This document shows positions 11,900-23,340 of a stretch of DNA of 64,000 bases, piece by piece. The DNA comes from Euwallacea fornicatus (taxonomy: Eukaryota; Arthropoda; Insecta; Coleoptera; Curculionidae), in assembly GCF_040115645.1 (NCBI RefSeq), contig NC_089562.1, forward strand, positions 62,001 to 126,000, given 5' to 3'. Each line of letters starts with the position of its first letter. The first letter of the stretch is position 1. The position numbers and the translations under genes are program-made. The notes under the pieces were generated by a model. The model saw only the letters and a program-made list of their open reading frames with translations. It searched no databases and was not told the origin of the DNA.

Positions 11900-14800
11900 G
11901 CCGGATAGTGTAGAATTCGAGCTTGCATCCGTCTACCCACTAAAACCACCCCCTCCCTTCTTATGGCCCCGATATCGCCAGATCGGCATTCCTTCGGAGC
12001 GCCCAGTCGTAATATCTGCACTCTACACTTCCTCTCCCCTCCTTATACGCTGTCTCTCAGTCTTCCTGTACATAATCCTATTTACCATGCATTCGAACAC
12101 CTTCCACTTCCTCTCGCCCTCCAGCAGTTCGCTACCAATCATCCCTTTGTTCAGGTTAAGTCCTGCTCTTCTAGCTTCAGTACGTTCCGCCTCCCACTCC
12201 GGACATCCCCAGAGTGTAAACTTCGGGGTATCCACGACTCCCAGTATGTCGCAAAACTAACATCCGTCTCTCTCCTCAACTCCCATTCTATGCAGATATT
12301 TCCCAAACACTCCGTATCCAGTAAATACCTGCGTTAGCATGTACTCCGTCCTTATCTATTCACATTCGCCCCACTGTCTTATATTCGGGACCAGGGCCTT
12401 CATCTACCCATCATACACTGCCCATTTACTCATTCATCACCCAATCTCTGATATCATTCCTGAAATCCTTACCTCTCTTCCAGACCAATCTCCTCTCTTC
12501 TACACGCCATCTGATCGGCGGGATCCTGACCAGTACCAACACCTTCGTACAGGGAACCGTTCAGTACACGCATGCCCCCCGAATCGCGCGCATCCTGTTC
12601 ACCCACTCCAGGACAGCCCTATACGTCTTGACTTCTAGCACTTCGAGTCATATTGGTGTAGCGTACAACAGCGCCGACAATGCTGCGATGATCATCACCC
12701 GCCTCATGTCGTAACATAAATCATTTACCCTGGGGAGAATGCCTTCCAGCTTGCGGATTATTTCCCCCATCCTATCAAACATCCTGCGAGCGTGTTCCCC
12801 AAACCTAGCGTTCTTACCGAACCATACTCTCAGATATTTAACGCTTGCTCTTGTCGCATACCTAAATCCATCTACAACCACACTCATGCTAGTGATCTTA
12901 CATCTCCCGGCCAGTAGCATCATCTCTGTCTTCTCTGGCGCCATGCTGAGATCCTTGGCACAGAATGTGTCAATGATCAGCTCCATAGCCTCCCTGGTCC
13001 CCACCTCGAGTGTTTTTCTGCACCCCTTAGTAACCACCAACTCCATATCGTCCGCGTAGGTGACTGAAGTGACGCCCCTTGGACAATCCAGCATCAGCAA
13101 CTCGTGGTAGTACTAATTCGACGAACAGGTCCCATAATGGACCCCTGAAGAATCCCACACGTCAGTCCCCGGACCTCCCCGTTAGGCAACTGCACTGTCC
13201 TTTCATCGAGGTACGATTGGATTACTTCCGCCAGGTACCTACTAACTTGGGACCTCCTCAGCGTTTCCACTATGAGGTCCCAGGGTGCTGAGTTAAACAC
13301 ATTCTTGACGTCTACAGTCACCATCATACAGAAGGCCGCGTTTATTTAACTGGTCTCCCTGATTCTCTCCACGATCTGCATCACAGTCCTCATGGCGTCG
13401 ACAGTACACTTGCCCTTAACGAAGCCAAACTGCCTATCACTCACCATACCATGCTCGCTGACCTGGGCCATCAGCCTGGCCTTGATCACTTTCTCTACGA
13501 CCTTTCCGAGTCCGTTAATAAGGCAAATGGGTCGTTATGACGCCTCTGCCGTTGGGTACTTCTTTGGTTTCTTCACTAGCACAAGTCGGGCCCTCTTCCA
13601 AATCTTCAGGCATTCCCCTGTCACTATGATGTTTGTGATACAGTCTGCCATTTCTTGGGAATTAATCCCTAAGTAGGCCTTAACGACTGCGTTGGATATC
13701 CCATCCAATCGTGGAGCCTTTCGGCTCCCAAATTCCCCTGCCGCCCACCGAATCTCCTCCATTGACACCCGTTCCACGTCCTTGGCATCTGTAGCTTCTT
13801 AATTCCACCTTATCTTCTTCTTCGTCGGAAAAAGTTCCCCCACCTGCCTCAACATGTCCGCCTCTGCCAGATGACCTTGGTTCAGACACCCCAGCTTCCC
13901 CGTCACAATCCTGTAACCGAAGCCCTAGGTATCCATCTCCAGGTCATCGCACCACTTCTTCCATACTTCTCTCTTATCACTTCTAATGGACTCCTTGAGG
14001 ATTTTTTCGGTCTTCCATACTCCTCTTCAGCTTCCCTTCTGTTCTTATTCGTCTCTGTATTTTCCTTGATCCTTGTCATCCTTCGCCTAGCCAACAAGCA
14101 TTCCTTCCTATGCGTATTTACCGTAGCATTCCACTAACATACTACTCTCCTGTTCCTTGTCTTTTTATTCTTCTTAAGCAAGCACACGTAGCAAGCCTTC
14201 CCGATTTCCTTGACTATTTGGTTCGGTTTAGTTCCACTTGAAACTTTTTCACTTACGTATTTACTGAACTTACTTATTCCTCTCTCTGTTACGATCCATC
14301 CCTTAGTCCCTGTATCATCCCTTCTTCCCAGATCCTCGCGTCCATCCCTCATGATGCTATAGGTGATGTACCTATGTCCATTCCCGCTCTCAGTATCCAC
14401 CAACCTGTCATTTATCCACCATACACACTACAACAGCACCGGCCATAATCACATCTATGACCGATCTCCCATTCTTGTTTCCACACGTCTACTCCTTCCC
14501 GTTGTTGAATGGGATCAACGCCTTCACCCCAACAAACTTCTCCAACACTCTTCCGTAGGCCTTCGCAACGTCATAGCCAAACATCGCGCACTTAGCATTC
14601 AGGTCCCCAGCTATGAAGACATTCCTGCCATCTCGGCCAGCGACGAAGCTGTCCAACCTATTTATCATCATGTTCCTCCGGGTAGGTACAGCTTGATTTT
14701 TATCCTCCTTTGCAGCACCCAGCAGGCTGTTCGCATACCTTCCTAAATTTCCATTGGTCCGCTCCCGGTACCAGTGGGACGACCACACTGTCTCTCCATT

Positions 14801-15860
14801 CATCCTGCATTGTGGTAGTCAGTGTTTTGAGAGCCTCGAAGACACCCTATGGCCCCGTATTCTCCAATTCCTGGAAGTAAACATACCTTTTTTTCGTAAT
14901 TTCCCTTCCCTCCTTCCTCAGATTACACGTCTGGATGAGGCTGGGTATTTATCCTTCCTCAGTATCGAGCTCTCTCAACTCCGAGAGGAGCTTCAGGAAC
15001 CTCTCCTTGAGAAAGCTTTCCCTTTTTCCCACCAAGATAGCCAGGTCCATCTTAAATCCCTTACTATTCGGATCGCCGTAAGCTATCTCGGTCGCCCCGA
15101 ATATCCCCACGTCACATCTGTGTTTGATCGCCTCCAAAATCTTTCCCTCACTAGATAAAAGAGTGAGTTTCTCCTGACCCTCACCAATCTTCCTCTCTTC
15201 CTCCGTCTCCGTTTGACATTCCACCGAGACCTTCTTTGTCCTGCCAACTGCCAGCCGGGCCATTTCTTGCCTCAGTCTTCCGTTTTTTCCTCCAGCTTCT
15301 TAACTTCCAGTTTCCTGGCCTCTAGCATCTTTTCTTCTGCTCCTAGTACCATGCTTCTTATAGGGCTTTTCAGCTCCGCCACAACGTCAACCAGCTCCTG
15401 TTTGGGGTGGTAACTCTCTCCCAGAATCCTGTCGATTGCTCCAACCTGCTCTCTGGCCACTTCCAGTAGCATCCTGGTCCTCTCTTGTTTCTCTATCACA
15501 GGCGATTCCCCGATATTTATTCTTTTCTCCATCTGTGAGTCATTTGGCGTTTCCTCTATGGTAAGTGCCAAGCATATAATTTTCTTTTCCTGCCTCTTCC
15601 CCAACGTGTTATTCCCTATTTTTTCGCCGGAATCTCTGGTACCTTTAAGACTTCGTCCTCCGCTTCCTCTACCTTACCCTTGAGCGGGGTTCTTTATATC
15701 CTCCCTTTTCTAGCATATGCCACCGTTGTCTTTCCAGAGAATTCCCTTTTCTCTTTCAGAATCAGCTTGATAGCGCCAGTCCCCCCTTTCTTTTCCGAGG
15801 TACCTCCTGGATTGAAATCTGGAGAATCCATAGCGTCATCAAAACTTCGAAGACTCCGAT
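11900..15860 (-). mobile_element. R1-type non-LTR retrotransposon, broken
   Basis: A nearly full-length but frameshifted element on the minus strand. From its 5' end: a coiled-coil, Lys/Glu-rich ORF1-like region (15604-14949, e.g. EARKLEVKKLEEKTED); an apurinic-type endonuclease with FIAGDLNAKCAMFG (about 14620-14590); the linker RREAEEEYGRPKKS (~14040); reverse transcriptase with KAPRLDGISNAVVKAYLG (~13715), catalytic VDVKNVFNSAPW (~13310), GILQGSIMGP (~13150), YADDMELVV (~13055) and a thumb region; and a C-terminal segment with LWGCPEWEAERTEARRAG (~12200). The FxADD-like box and DVKNxFNSA are typical of the R1 clade. Many frame changes show it cannot encode intact proteins. Ends were set by loss of recognisable coding sequence, so both limits are approximate. 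Confidence 0.8.
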
Positions 15861-16568
15861 TATCTCAAAATGGTAAGTATACTCTGGTAAGTGCAAAAGT
15901 AATCTTCTTTTCTGATAAAAACAACCCCTATAAGCTAAAACAAAAAATAACATTACAAATTAGCGGCACCCTAAAAGCAGACTTTGCGAAAAGCCACCAA
16001 ATTGGTCACGTTGGTCGGTGGGCGGAGCTAAATGATTTTTCACACTACCAGTCACGCTATTTTTGCAATTTAGCGTTGAAAAACGCTAAAAGCGCTGCTT
16101 GAGCTCTCTATACAAAAACTAAATGCTGATTCCTCAGGAGCTCTCTTCCGCACGTGCGTGCTCTACCGTGATTCGTCCACTAGAACATACAATTTACACA
16201 ATTTGAAGCAAATCTGATAATTTTAGAATAACTAAACAGCAGATTTGCCGTTAGCCATGGCGTGGAAGGACCGTACCGATAGTATAGAATATGATATAAA
16301 TTTGTACTGTTCTTTATTAGATTTTCTAATATTTCTTTAGTAGATAGCACTGGATTTGAGAATATTTGTTATTATAATCGAATTTAATTATAGTTCAAAA
16401 ACTGTTGAAATGTTAAGAAAATGGTTCAAAAAATATAAAGGGCAACTAGAAATTGCAATAAATGAATTCGAATGTTCTCTACATAATCGACTTTTTATAC
16501 ATCTAGTTGTATATCGATATTTTCTTTTCGATTAATTCTAGCGCTTTCGAAATCACTGTTCGTAATTT

Positions 16569-16599
16569 TTCGAGAAACTCGAAGGAAAGCTTATAAAAG
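16569..16599 (+). promoter_or_regulatory. Candidate core promoter: TATA box with heat-shock-element-like motifs
   Basis: TATAAAAG lies at 16592-16599, about 195 bp upstream of the bZIP start codon. Just before it (16569-16588) are TTC-2-GAA and two more GAA pentamer cores at 581-583 and 585-587, an arrangement close to a heat shock element, although spacing of the later units is imperfect. A start of transcription near 16620-16630 would be expected. Inferred from sequence only. Confidence 0.35.
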
Positions 16600-16792
16600 C
16601 TAGTTCGAAAGCAAAACAAACTTATTCTAAAGCGAAATATGTGAGAGAACGGTTATTGAATAAAATTATCTAGAATTGTTTTTACTTTGAAACATTTCTT
16701 CAAATTTCTTTGTTGATAGTGTTAGCGAGCATTAAAACGAAAAGTGAAGTATACACAAAGCATTAGTGATATTTCAGAAGCCTACAAACACA

Positions 16793-17695
16793 ATGGTTTC
16801 CAACAGAAATCGCTACGTGTCCGAAAGCACGACGGACGACGAAACCGCAGACATGGAATATTTACCAAACAATCAGGTACTACACACTCCCACCGACTCT
16901 TAGATGTCAGAGGTATCTAATACGTTTTATTCTCAGCAGATAAAACCACCAAGGAAGCCTACTAGGACACCTAAATGCTTTTCCAAAAATGCACTTATGG
17001 CTAGAGAAAATCGTCTCAAGAAGAAAATGTATATTAACAGTCTAGAGCAACAACTGTCTGTTTTGAGAAATGAAAATAAAAAACTGTCTGATAATGTGAA
17101 CAGCCAAGCCAGCACAATTGAGGAGTTAAGAAATGAAGTGAAGTATCTAAAGAGCATTCTTGCCAACAGTGAAGGCATTGGCAAACTCATTAAGGCCATT
17201 AATTTGTGCACTGACATGTCCGTATCCTCTTCAATTGATGACAAATCCTGTAGAACCACTAGAGATGTCCCCATAGCCAAAAAACCTGTTCCAGAAATGA
17301 CCGAACGAAAAACTTTTAATACCAAGTTTGATATCACTAGGCATCCTTGGGAAGAAACTAACTTAAACGAACCATATGAGAATTACCCTACGCCAGAATC
17401 CACAGACTCTTACTATGGAAGTTCAGAATTTAACGAGCTGAACAATGATGGTCTTTTATTAGATATAGACATTCCTATTGAAATGGAAAGTGAAGAGTTG
17501 TTGGATATGATTGATGAAAGAACCCTGGACTCTCCAATAGTTCCTCTCGCAGCACCCATAAAAACTGAACTAGAAGTTAAAATCAAGGAGGAGGAAGATG
17601 TTGGAGTGTGTTTACATGTATCAAAGAATAAAGTTTCTTTGGAGTTTTGTCCCTCATGCAGCAATAAAGCTTTGCAAGGCTGGGCAAGGAAATGA
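16793..17695 (+). CDS. CREBZF: CREBZF (Zhangfei/SMILE)-like bZIP transcription regulator
   Basis: Two exons, 16793-16876 and 16937-17695, joined over a 60-nt GT-AG intron in phase 0, giving 280 residues. The start is MVSNRNRYVSES; exon 1 has an acidic DDETADMEYLP, and exon 2 opens with QIKPPRKPTR. The bZIP basic region reads KNALMARENRLKKKMYI (about residues 45-61) followed by a leucine zipper to LKSILANSEGIGKLIKAI, a tail characteristic of CREBZF rather than ATF or CREB. The C-terminus VCLHVSKNKVSLEFCPSCSN holds a C-x-H and a C-x2-C pair and matches the conserved end I recall for vertebrate CREBZF. In vertebrates this nuclear protein is a co-regulator of nuclear receptors and stress responses. 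I do not see the D/E-H-x-Y HCF-1 binding motif. Without splicing, TAG at 16901 ends the first frame and ATG at 16904 opens a 263-residue form. AATAAA is at 17744. Confidence 0.85.
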
Positions 17696-17743
17696 AGTGG
17701 AAAGTGATTGAAATGAATTTGTGGCTGTGGTTTGCTAGATGTA

Positions 17744-17749
17744 AATAAA
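17744..17749 (+). terminator. Polyadenylation signal of the bZIP gene
   Basis: AATAAA, 48 nt after the stop codon of the CREBZF-like gene, in AT-rich sequence. A longer 3' untranslated region using later AT-rich signals is also possible. Confidence 0.5.
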
Positions 17750-18827
17750 ATCTCTGTATCGTTTCAAGCCACACTAAATGGTTGGAACCATTTAGTTATG
17801 ATATATAATGGAAGTGCCAGTTTGGTTTTGTATTTAAAGTTGAAATTTTTAGGAATTGTTGTGAATTGTTGAGAAATGAAGAGATATTTAGGAGGGACTT
17901 GAGACGTCATGCCCTCCCCTATACCTACTTCACCATCATTATTTAAGAATACAGGTACTTTTTTATGTGTTATACATATATATATATTTGTGTGTGTGTG
18001 TGTGTGTGTGTGTGGAGAGCATTTTTTAAATTACTGTGGTAAATGTTACTCTCCTGCATGTTATTTTTATTAAACACATATATGTTCTATCAATGGAATA
18101 TTTCACACTAAAGAAAATATAAACTTTTGCCAGGCAAATGTTTATATTTTTTTGTCTATATTAGACGTACTTGTGAGCTTTAATATAGGCTGTATTAGGC
18201 TTTAAACCTTACTTTTTTACAAGAAAAATATTTGAAAAAGTCATTATTTTTTCATAATATGATACCATGTTGTAACTACTTATGTCTTAACAGATTGTTT
18301 CAGGTAAAAGACTGATTACATTTAAAATTTGAGTTTCCTTTTGAAATTTGTGGTGTTTTCTTAAAGATCAACTTAAAAAATGCTCTCAAATTGGTTTTTA
18401 GTCTCCAACAGACCTCCAGTAATATATTTTTTTAATTTTTCAGTTAACATTAAACTAAAATGGGACTAATGCTACTTCTTTAATTGTTAATAATGAGAAG
18501 TGCAAAAAACTATAAATTTTATTAAACAAAGTTAAATTTTAGGAGGCCCCATTTCTACATTTTCCTACTACTGGAATTATTTTTATATTTCAGAGTTTTG
18601 TATTAGTAATAAACATATATGGTTAAAAAACGGCTCTTATTCCCCAAAGTCTAAAAACCTACTTTAAATTAAAGTGAAAAGTAAATTTTTTTTCGAACTC
18701 TTTAAAAAGGAATTTTGTTTTCCTAACAATATTACACAATTAAATCACCAAATGTAAACAAATTTACACTGAAATTCCCATGGTGTAAAGTTCATCACAT
18801 GATCCACTTTATTTCGAACTTGCTAGA
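17750..18827. other. 3' untranslated/intergenic DNA with a GT microsatellite
   Basis: AT-rich sequence following the bZIP gene. A GT dinucleotide run of about 11 units lies at 17992-18014. No coding sequence recognised before the small frame at 18828. Confidence 0.6.
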
Positions 18828-18983
18828 ATGGAAACAAGGATACTACAATACCCAGAAAATTCGAGAGCACAGCACATACATCGATTTCCAAAAGTTCGAA
18901 CTATCGATAAAGAAGTGTCGATAACATATCGAGATAACATAGGCTTTTTCAATAATAGACCATTAGTACCTGTAATGTATTGA
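18828..18983 (+). CDS. Candidate small protein of 51 residues, unrecognised
   Basis: Starts METRILQYPENSRAQHIH and ends FFNNRPLVPVMY with TGA at 18981-18983. Composition is balanced, charged and soluble-looking, unlike the low-complexity AT-rich frames around it; the minus-strand frame over the same bases is cysteine- and serine-rich and less protein-like. The frame is open a few codons further upstream. It could be a stand-alone small protein, or an exon of a larger or decayed gene. I recognise no family. It sits between the CREBZF-like gene and DNAJC8, with no clear splice sites around it. Confidence 0.3.
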   Translation: METRILQYPENSRAQHIHRFPKVRTIDKEVSITYRDNIGFFNNRPLVPVMY

Positions 18984-19575
18984 GAAAAGAATGTTCTAGA
19001 GCCCCCAGCAGACATGTAACAATGTTTTTGGCAAATGCTAAATTGTTCTCGGAGTCACCCATGAAACAGTAAAACAACAGAGAATAACATTTCTATAGCT
19101 TTTCCATTTACAAAGAAACATAAAAATTTCTGGCATTCCTTAATTTCCCATTTTTTAAATCAATTTGTATTAATGATATTATATTATTAATAAATTTGTT
19201 AATCTTAGAGAAACTGGTCGAAGCATAGATTTTTGTCAAAAAAATTTATAATAGAAAATTATGCATTGCAATAGGTACACAGAGTCAGATACACCTAAGT
19301 TTGACGAATACTAGGTGAAGTTGCTATTCAACGTTGCCATTTATGTTACACTAGTGATGAAAAAACACAACTGTCATATTAATTTTGACAGAAACCAGAA
19401 ATGAGAGAACATCCAATCCATTTTTTAAAATGAAAACAATAAAATGACACAATAACAAATAATAGGGAAAATCCTCCGAATTTCATGAGTTCTGGTTAGT
19501 TGTAACGTTTAATTTAAGAAGTTTTAAAATCATTTTCAATATTTCAATATTACATACAAAATTGTCAGAGAGAAC

Positions 19576-20529
19576 ATGACGTCGGGCACCAGTTCCAATC
19601 CAGACGATAGATTTGATTCATTCTATAATGAAGTAAGTGCAGGTTCTAAACAACCCTCACACCCTCCTTGGAAAGATATTTTCCAGGTGAAGGAAATCGA
19701 GAAACGAGACTCAGTCCTGACTCCAAAACAACAGATTGAAAGGCTGCTTCGACCAGGAGCCACATATAGAAATCTCAACCCTTTTGATGTTCTTCAAGTT
19801 GAACCCGACACCCCTTTAGAAGAGATTAAGAAAAAATACCGAAGACTTTCAATATTGGGTGAGAATTCCCAGCTCTGAAATTTGTTGGGAAATATAGAGG
19901 TTTTAGTGCATCCTGACAAGAATCAAGATGATCCAGACAGAGCCCAACAAGCATTTGAAGCTGTAAACAAGGCATGGAAAACCTTAGAAAGTGATGATAC
20001 TCGGAAGAAATGCATGGATATCATCGAGGAGGCTGTTGGACGCACAGACCTGATGGTATTGTAGCCTTAACATTACATGCAATTGGGTCGGTTTCTAGAT
20101 TAGATTAAACATGAACGTTCTAGTTGGCAGAGAAGCGTAAAAAAGCCAAAAAAGAAGGGAAAAGCGGGGTTCCGGAGGACGATCCCGAAAAATACAAACA
20201 CGCTGTTTATGTTTTGACAATGAAACTGTTTGCAGATCTGGAAAGGAAACGACGTGACTTAGCGGGGCGTGACATGGAGGAAAGGAAGCGCAAAAGAGAA
20301 CAAGAGATTGAAGATGAGGAGAAGGCCAAAGTGGAGAAGGAGTGGCAAAAAAATTTTGAGGTTTGACTGATTGGGACTTAATAGAAGACAAATGTTGTGA
20401 GGCATTGAATTGCAGGAATCAAGGCAAAATAGAGTGAATAGTTGGCAGAGTTTCCAGGCTCAAGGCAAGAATAAAACCAAGAAGATGAAGGCCTTTAAAC
20501 CGCCAAAAAACAAACCCGAATCCAGATAA
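19576..20529 (+). CDS. DNAJC8: DNAJC8-like J-domain protein (spliceosome-associated)
   Basis: Four exons: 19576-19858, 19907-20055, 20124-20360, 20416-20529; total 783 nt, 260 residues (human DNAJC8 is about 253). Introns are 48, 68 and 55 nt. The J domain spans roughly residues 56-125: NPFDVLQVEPDTPLEEIKKK, then KYRRLSIL joined across intron 1 to VHPDKNQDDPDRAQQAFE, carrying the HPD tripeptide that stimulates Hsp70 ATPase. The C-terminal half is a Lys/Glu/Arg-rich helix (KRRDLAGRDMEERKRKREQE) ending in EWQKNFEESRQNRVNSW and a basic tail, exactly the DNAJC8 plan. The human protein is nuclear and binds splicing factors such as SRPK1. Unspliced, the first exon runs into a stop at 19876, which confirms the intron. 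Confidence 0.93.
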
Positions 20530-22617
20530 AGGAATCTTAATTTAATAACTTAATTGTAAGTTTGTAGCACTTGAAAAAATATAAAAATTTCAATTGATGG
20601 CCTGTTGGAGACACATGTCTTCAATTTAAAAAATTATAGTGTATACCTGGTGGTCCTCACCTGATAGGTTAAACTTCATCCACATTATTTTTGTAAAAAT
20701 ATTATAATTTGACAAAATTTGTCATACAAAAGTTGACAATGTTTGATATAGAGAGTGTCAAAGTTTCAATTATTTTTGAAAATTTAGTCTATAGCTCTGG
20801 CAATTTTTGAGATCTTTTATTCAAATGTTAATATAAGAATATGAATTTAGGTTTATTCTACTAGATGAATCAAATGATTACCAGAATCTACAAGATGATA
20901 CTTTCCATGGAATCAGATACCCTTTTTCCCCCACCAAAATCGTTTCTAATGCGCCGGTAACAGTTTCTTTCCAAAAAAAATTTAATTGTCTACTGCTTTG
21001 ACGTACTGTTTTATTTTTGCATGCTACGCTTTATAGTATATAGTATGTTTAAAACTAAGATATCTAACATGTAGGTCTAGTAGTACGGTAATAGCTACAG
21101 ACTTGGTCAGTCAGAAAAATTGCGCATTCGAGAGAATACTTTTTAATAATTTCATGGCGCAATGATGCAGTCCAAAAACTTGTATGATTCATCATCATTG
21201 TAGTTGTACTTAATGATTGGAAGTGACAAATACTTCTCCTTTTATAGTGCAAGCCCATAGTGCTAAAAAAATTCTGTGGATACCGATTATACTTAGAAGT
21301 GCGTTTCTACTTTAAGGCTAAATAGAATAAGATGCTCTCTCATGTTAAATCACGGTTTAACAACATACTCTTTTTTTTTTTTAATTTACTCTAAGTGAAA
21401 GGAAACTGCGTTAGGTCGTGTAACACTCAAGATGAGGCGATAATGTAAGATACGGTTGTGGTTTAAACTAAAAGATGGCGTTCCGATTGTTATTTTTTGG
21501 AGTTTTGGAGTAGGTCATGGTGGGCTAACAACAAAGTTGTAATTGAAGACATCGTTAGATGGTGCCTCAGTCAGAATGGAGCTATGAAAGCAGAAAAGTG
21601 GGCTAAGATGGATTTGCGGTTTAAATTAAAAGCGGAAGTTATGATTCTTGTTTTTGAAGTTTATAGGTAAATTTAAAACTTTACCATATCAAGTTTTTCT
21701 TCAGATGTAAAAATTAAAAGGCTTAAAACAGTTTGACGAGGATCAGGTTTGACTCGAGCATTCTAATTTATATGAAGTTTCCTTAATTACTAATTTTGGT
21801 TAAAACTCATTAAAAAGTAAAAATTTTTACAAAAAACCACACAAACCGGACAATGGGCATCTCAATCTACCTGGACTGACATAGAAACAGTTGCACATAC
21901 GAGTTTTCAAAAGTACAAAAGCGCCTAGCCTAATGCGCATCGAAGGCAATTCGTAAACAGTTTAATGCCGGCGGCATTAAAATTTCACACGTTTAAAATT
22001 AGTATTAAGAAGAATGAAGGTACGGTTTAATCCAAGGGAAAACAAATACAAAGCGAAATAGCCAAAATATCAAGGTTTCATTCAAAAATTATCCTATTTT
22101 TTCGCGAGACAAAATGAAAGTTAAACTAGATTAATCAAAAAGCATCGCGGAGCCTGACAAACAACTGAAACAGATTAAGAGGTGAATTTATTCACGACGT
22201 TTCTGTGACTTATTAACGCATGTTTGATTTTCTTTTGTAATAATCGCTTCTTAGCGATTCTTACAAAAATAGATGTTATTTAAACTCTTTCTTTCATATA
22301 TAAGATCCAATCTTATATTACCAAAACCATAACCAATCAAAATAAAATTTCTTATAAAACATCACGTTCAGATAGTAACGCTGCGACTGTACTCAAAGTT
22401 GAAAATGCTCATTCTACTGAATATGAGCAACAACATATAGTTACAAATGATGTCTCGACAGTCCCTCTAGTCTCTTTCCATTAGCTCAAAATAATCACAA
22501 TATAAGATCTATTAACCTACCATTCGAAACGACTTTGTTTCTATAAAGAAATGTTGCCAACCATAAATGTTGGGCGTTGATTAAGCCTTTTCGTATTTAC
22601 CAGCAAACATCTCACAG
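20530..22617. other. Intergenic, no gene recognised
   Basis: About 2.1 kb of AT-rich DNA after DNAJC8. No frame with a convincing motif on either strand; frames are short and codon use is not gene-like. I see no RNA gene. Confidence 0.55.
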
Positions 22618-23340
22618 AGTTTTTTTTTTCTAGAGGAAGAAAATTTTCATAGGTATCCGGCCTACTGACCTGTCGGCTAGATACCTATGAAGGATTCGTC
22701 CCAGACGAGGACGTCTACCCACTATAAACTTCCCCTTTTCATTTTTTACTTCTCCCGAATCACTTCTAGAGATTACTTCACGGGGGGCCGAAATTCTCCC
22801 TCCTCACGTCGTGACTCCGCTTTTCTTGTTTTCTTCCGCAATCTTTCTCGTGATCTCCCAATTATTCTTAACATCCTCTTCCACTCCCTCTCAGTCACTA
22901 GCAGTAATCTCCCCACACAGTCCTTCTTAAACGCTTCCGGCGACCCCTCTCGAAAGTCGTCCCTAAATCGTTCGAACTCTTTACAATCAAACAAAGTATG
23001 CACCACCGTGTCCTTCTCCCCATGGTGCCAACACTTCGATGATTCACTCTTCTCAATTCGCTTTACAAACAATACAAAACACTCATGCCCAATCATAGCC
23101 TGAGACATAAACTAATCTACCTCGTTCTACTTCCCATTCAGCCATGCTCTCATACTGAGAATAAACCACTTTGTCAATCCCTCGTACACATTCTACCTAT
23201 GCAGGCATTTCAACTTTAGCCACTCTCTTTCCCTTACACCCCTCCACCACGGTCTTCACTTTCTTCCACTCCATTATTTTCAAATCGAGGAGGGTGTTGT
23301 AGCTGCCGCGTAGACCGCCGCTACCATTATATTACATCTC
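22618..23340 (-). mobile_element. R1-type non-LTR retrotransposon 3' fragment
   Basis: Minus-strand frame at 23108-22773 reads SQAMIGHECFVLFVKRIEKS, then KCWHHGEKDTVVHTLFDCKEF and FRDDFREG, the cysteine-histidine tail (C-x-x-H...H-T-x-x-x-C) and following helix that end ORF2 of R1-clade elements. Sequence from 23110 to about 23330 looks like further upstream ORF2 with broken frames. A perfect 11-bp inverted repeat at 22647-22690 lies in what would be its 3' untranslated region, and T-rich sequence at 22618-22630 could be the remnant of its poly(A) tail on this strand. Confidence 0.65.
22647..22690 (-). repeat. 11-bp perfect hairpin in retroelement 3' region
   Basis: TCATAGGTATC at 22647-22657 is the exact complement of GATACCTATGA at 22680-22690, separated by 22 nt in which GCC/GGC can pair further. 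It lies between the end of the ORF2 fragment and the T-rich end, where some non-LTR elements keep an RNA stem recognised by their reverse transcriptase. Confidence 0.6.

Noticed and set aside
16877..16903. A 27-nt intron in the CREBZF-like gene
   Set aside because: Bounded by GT and AG but too short for an insect intron; the 60-nt intron to 16936 has a better acceptor and keeps frame.
17992..18014. GT repeat as a regulatory or telomeric element
   Set aside because: Plain dinucleotide microsatellite, common in insect 3' regions.
18809..19015. 68-residue minus-strand frame
   Set aside because: Antisense to a more protein-like plus-strand frame; Cys/Ser-rich composition without known motif.
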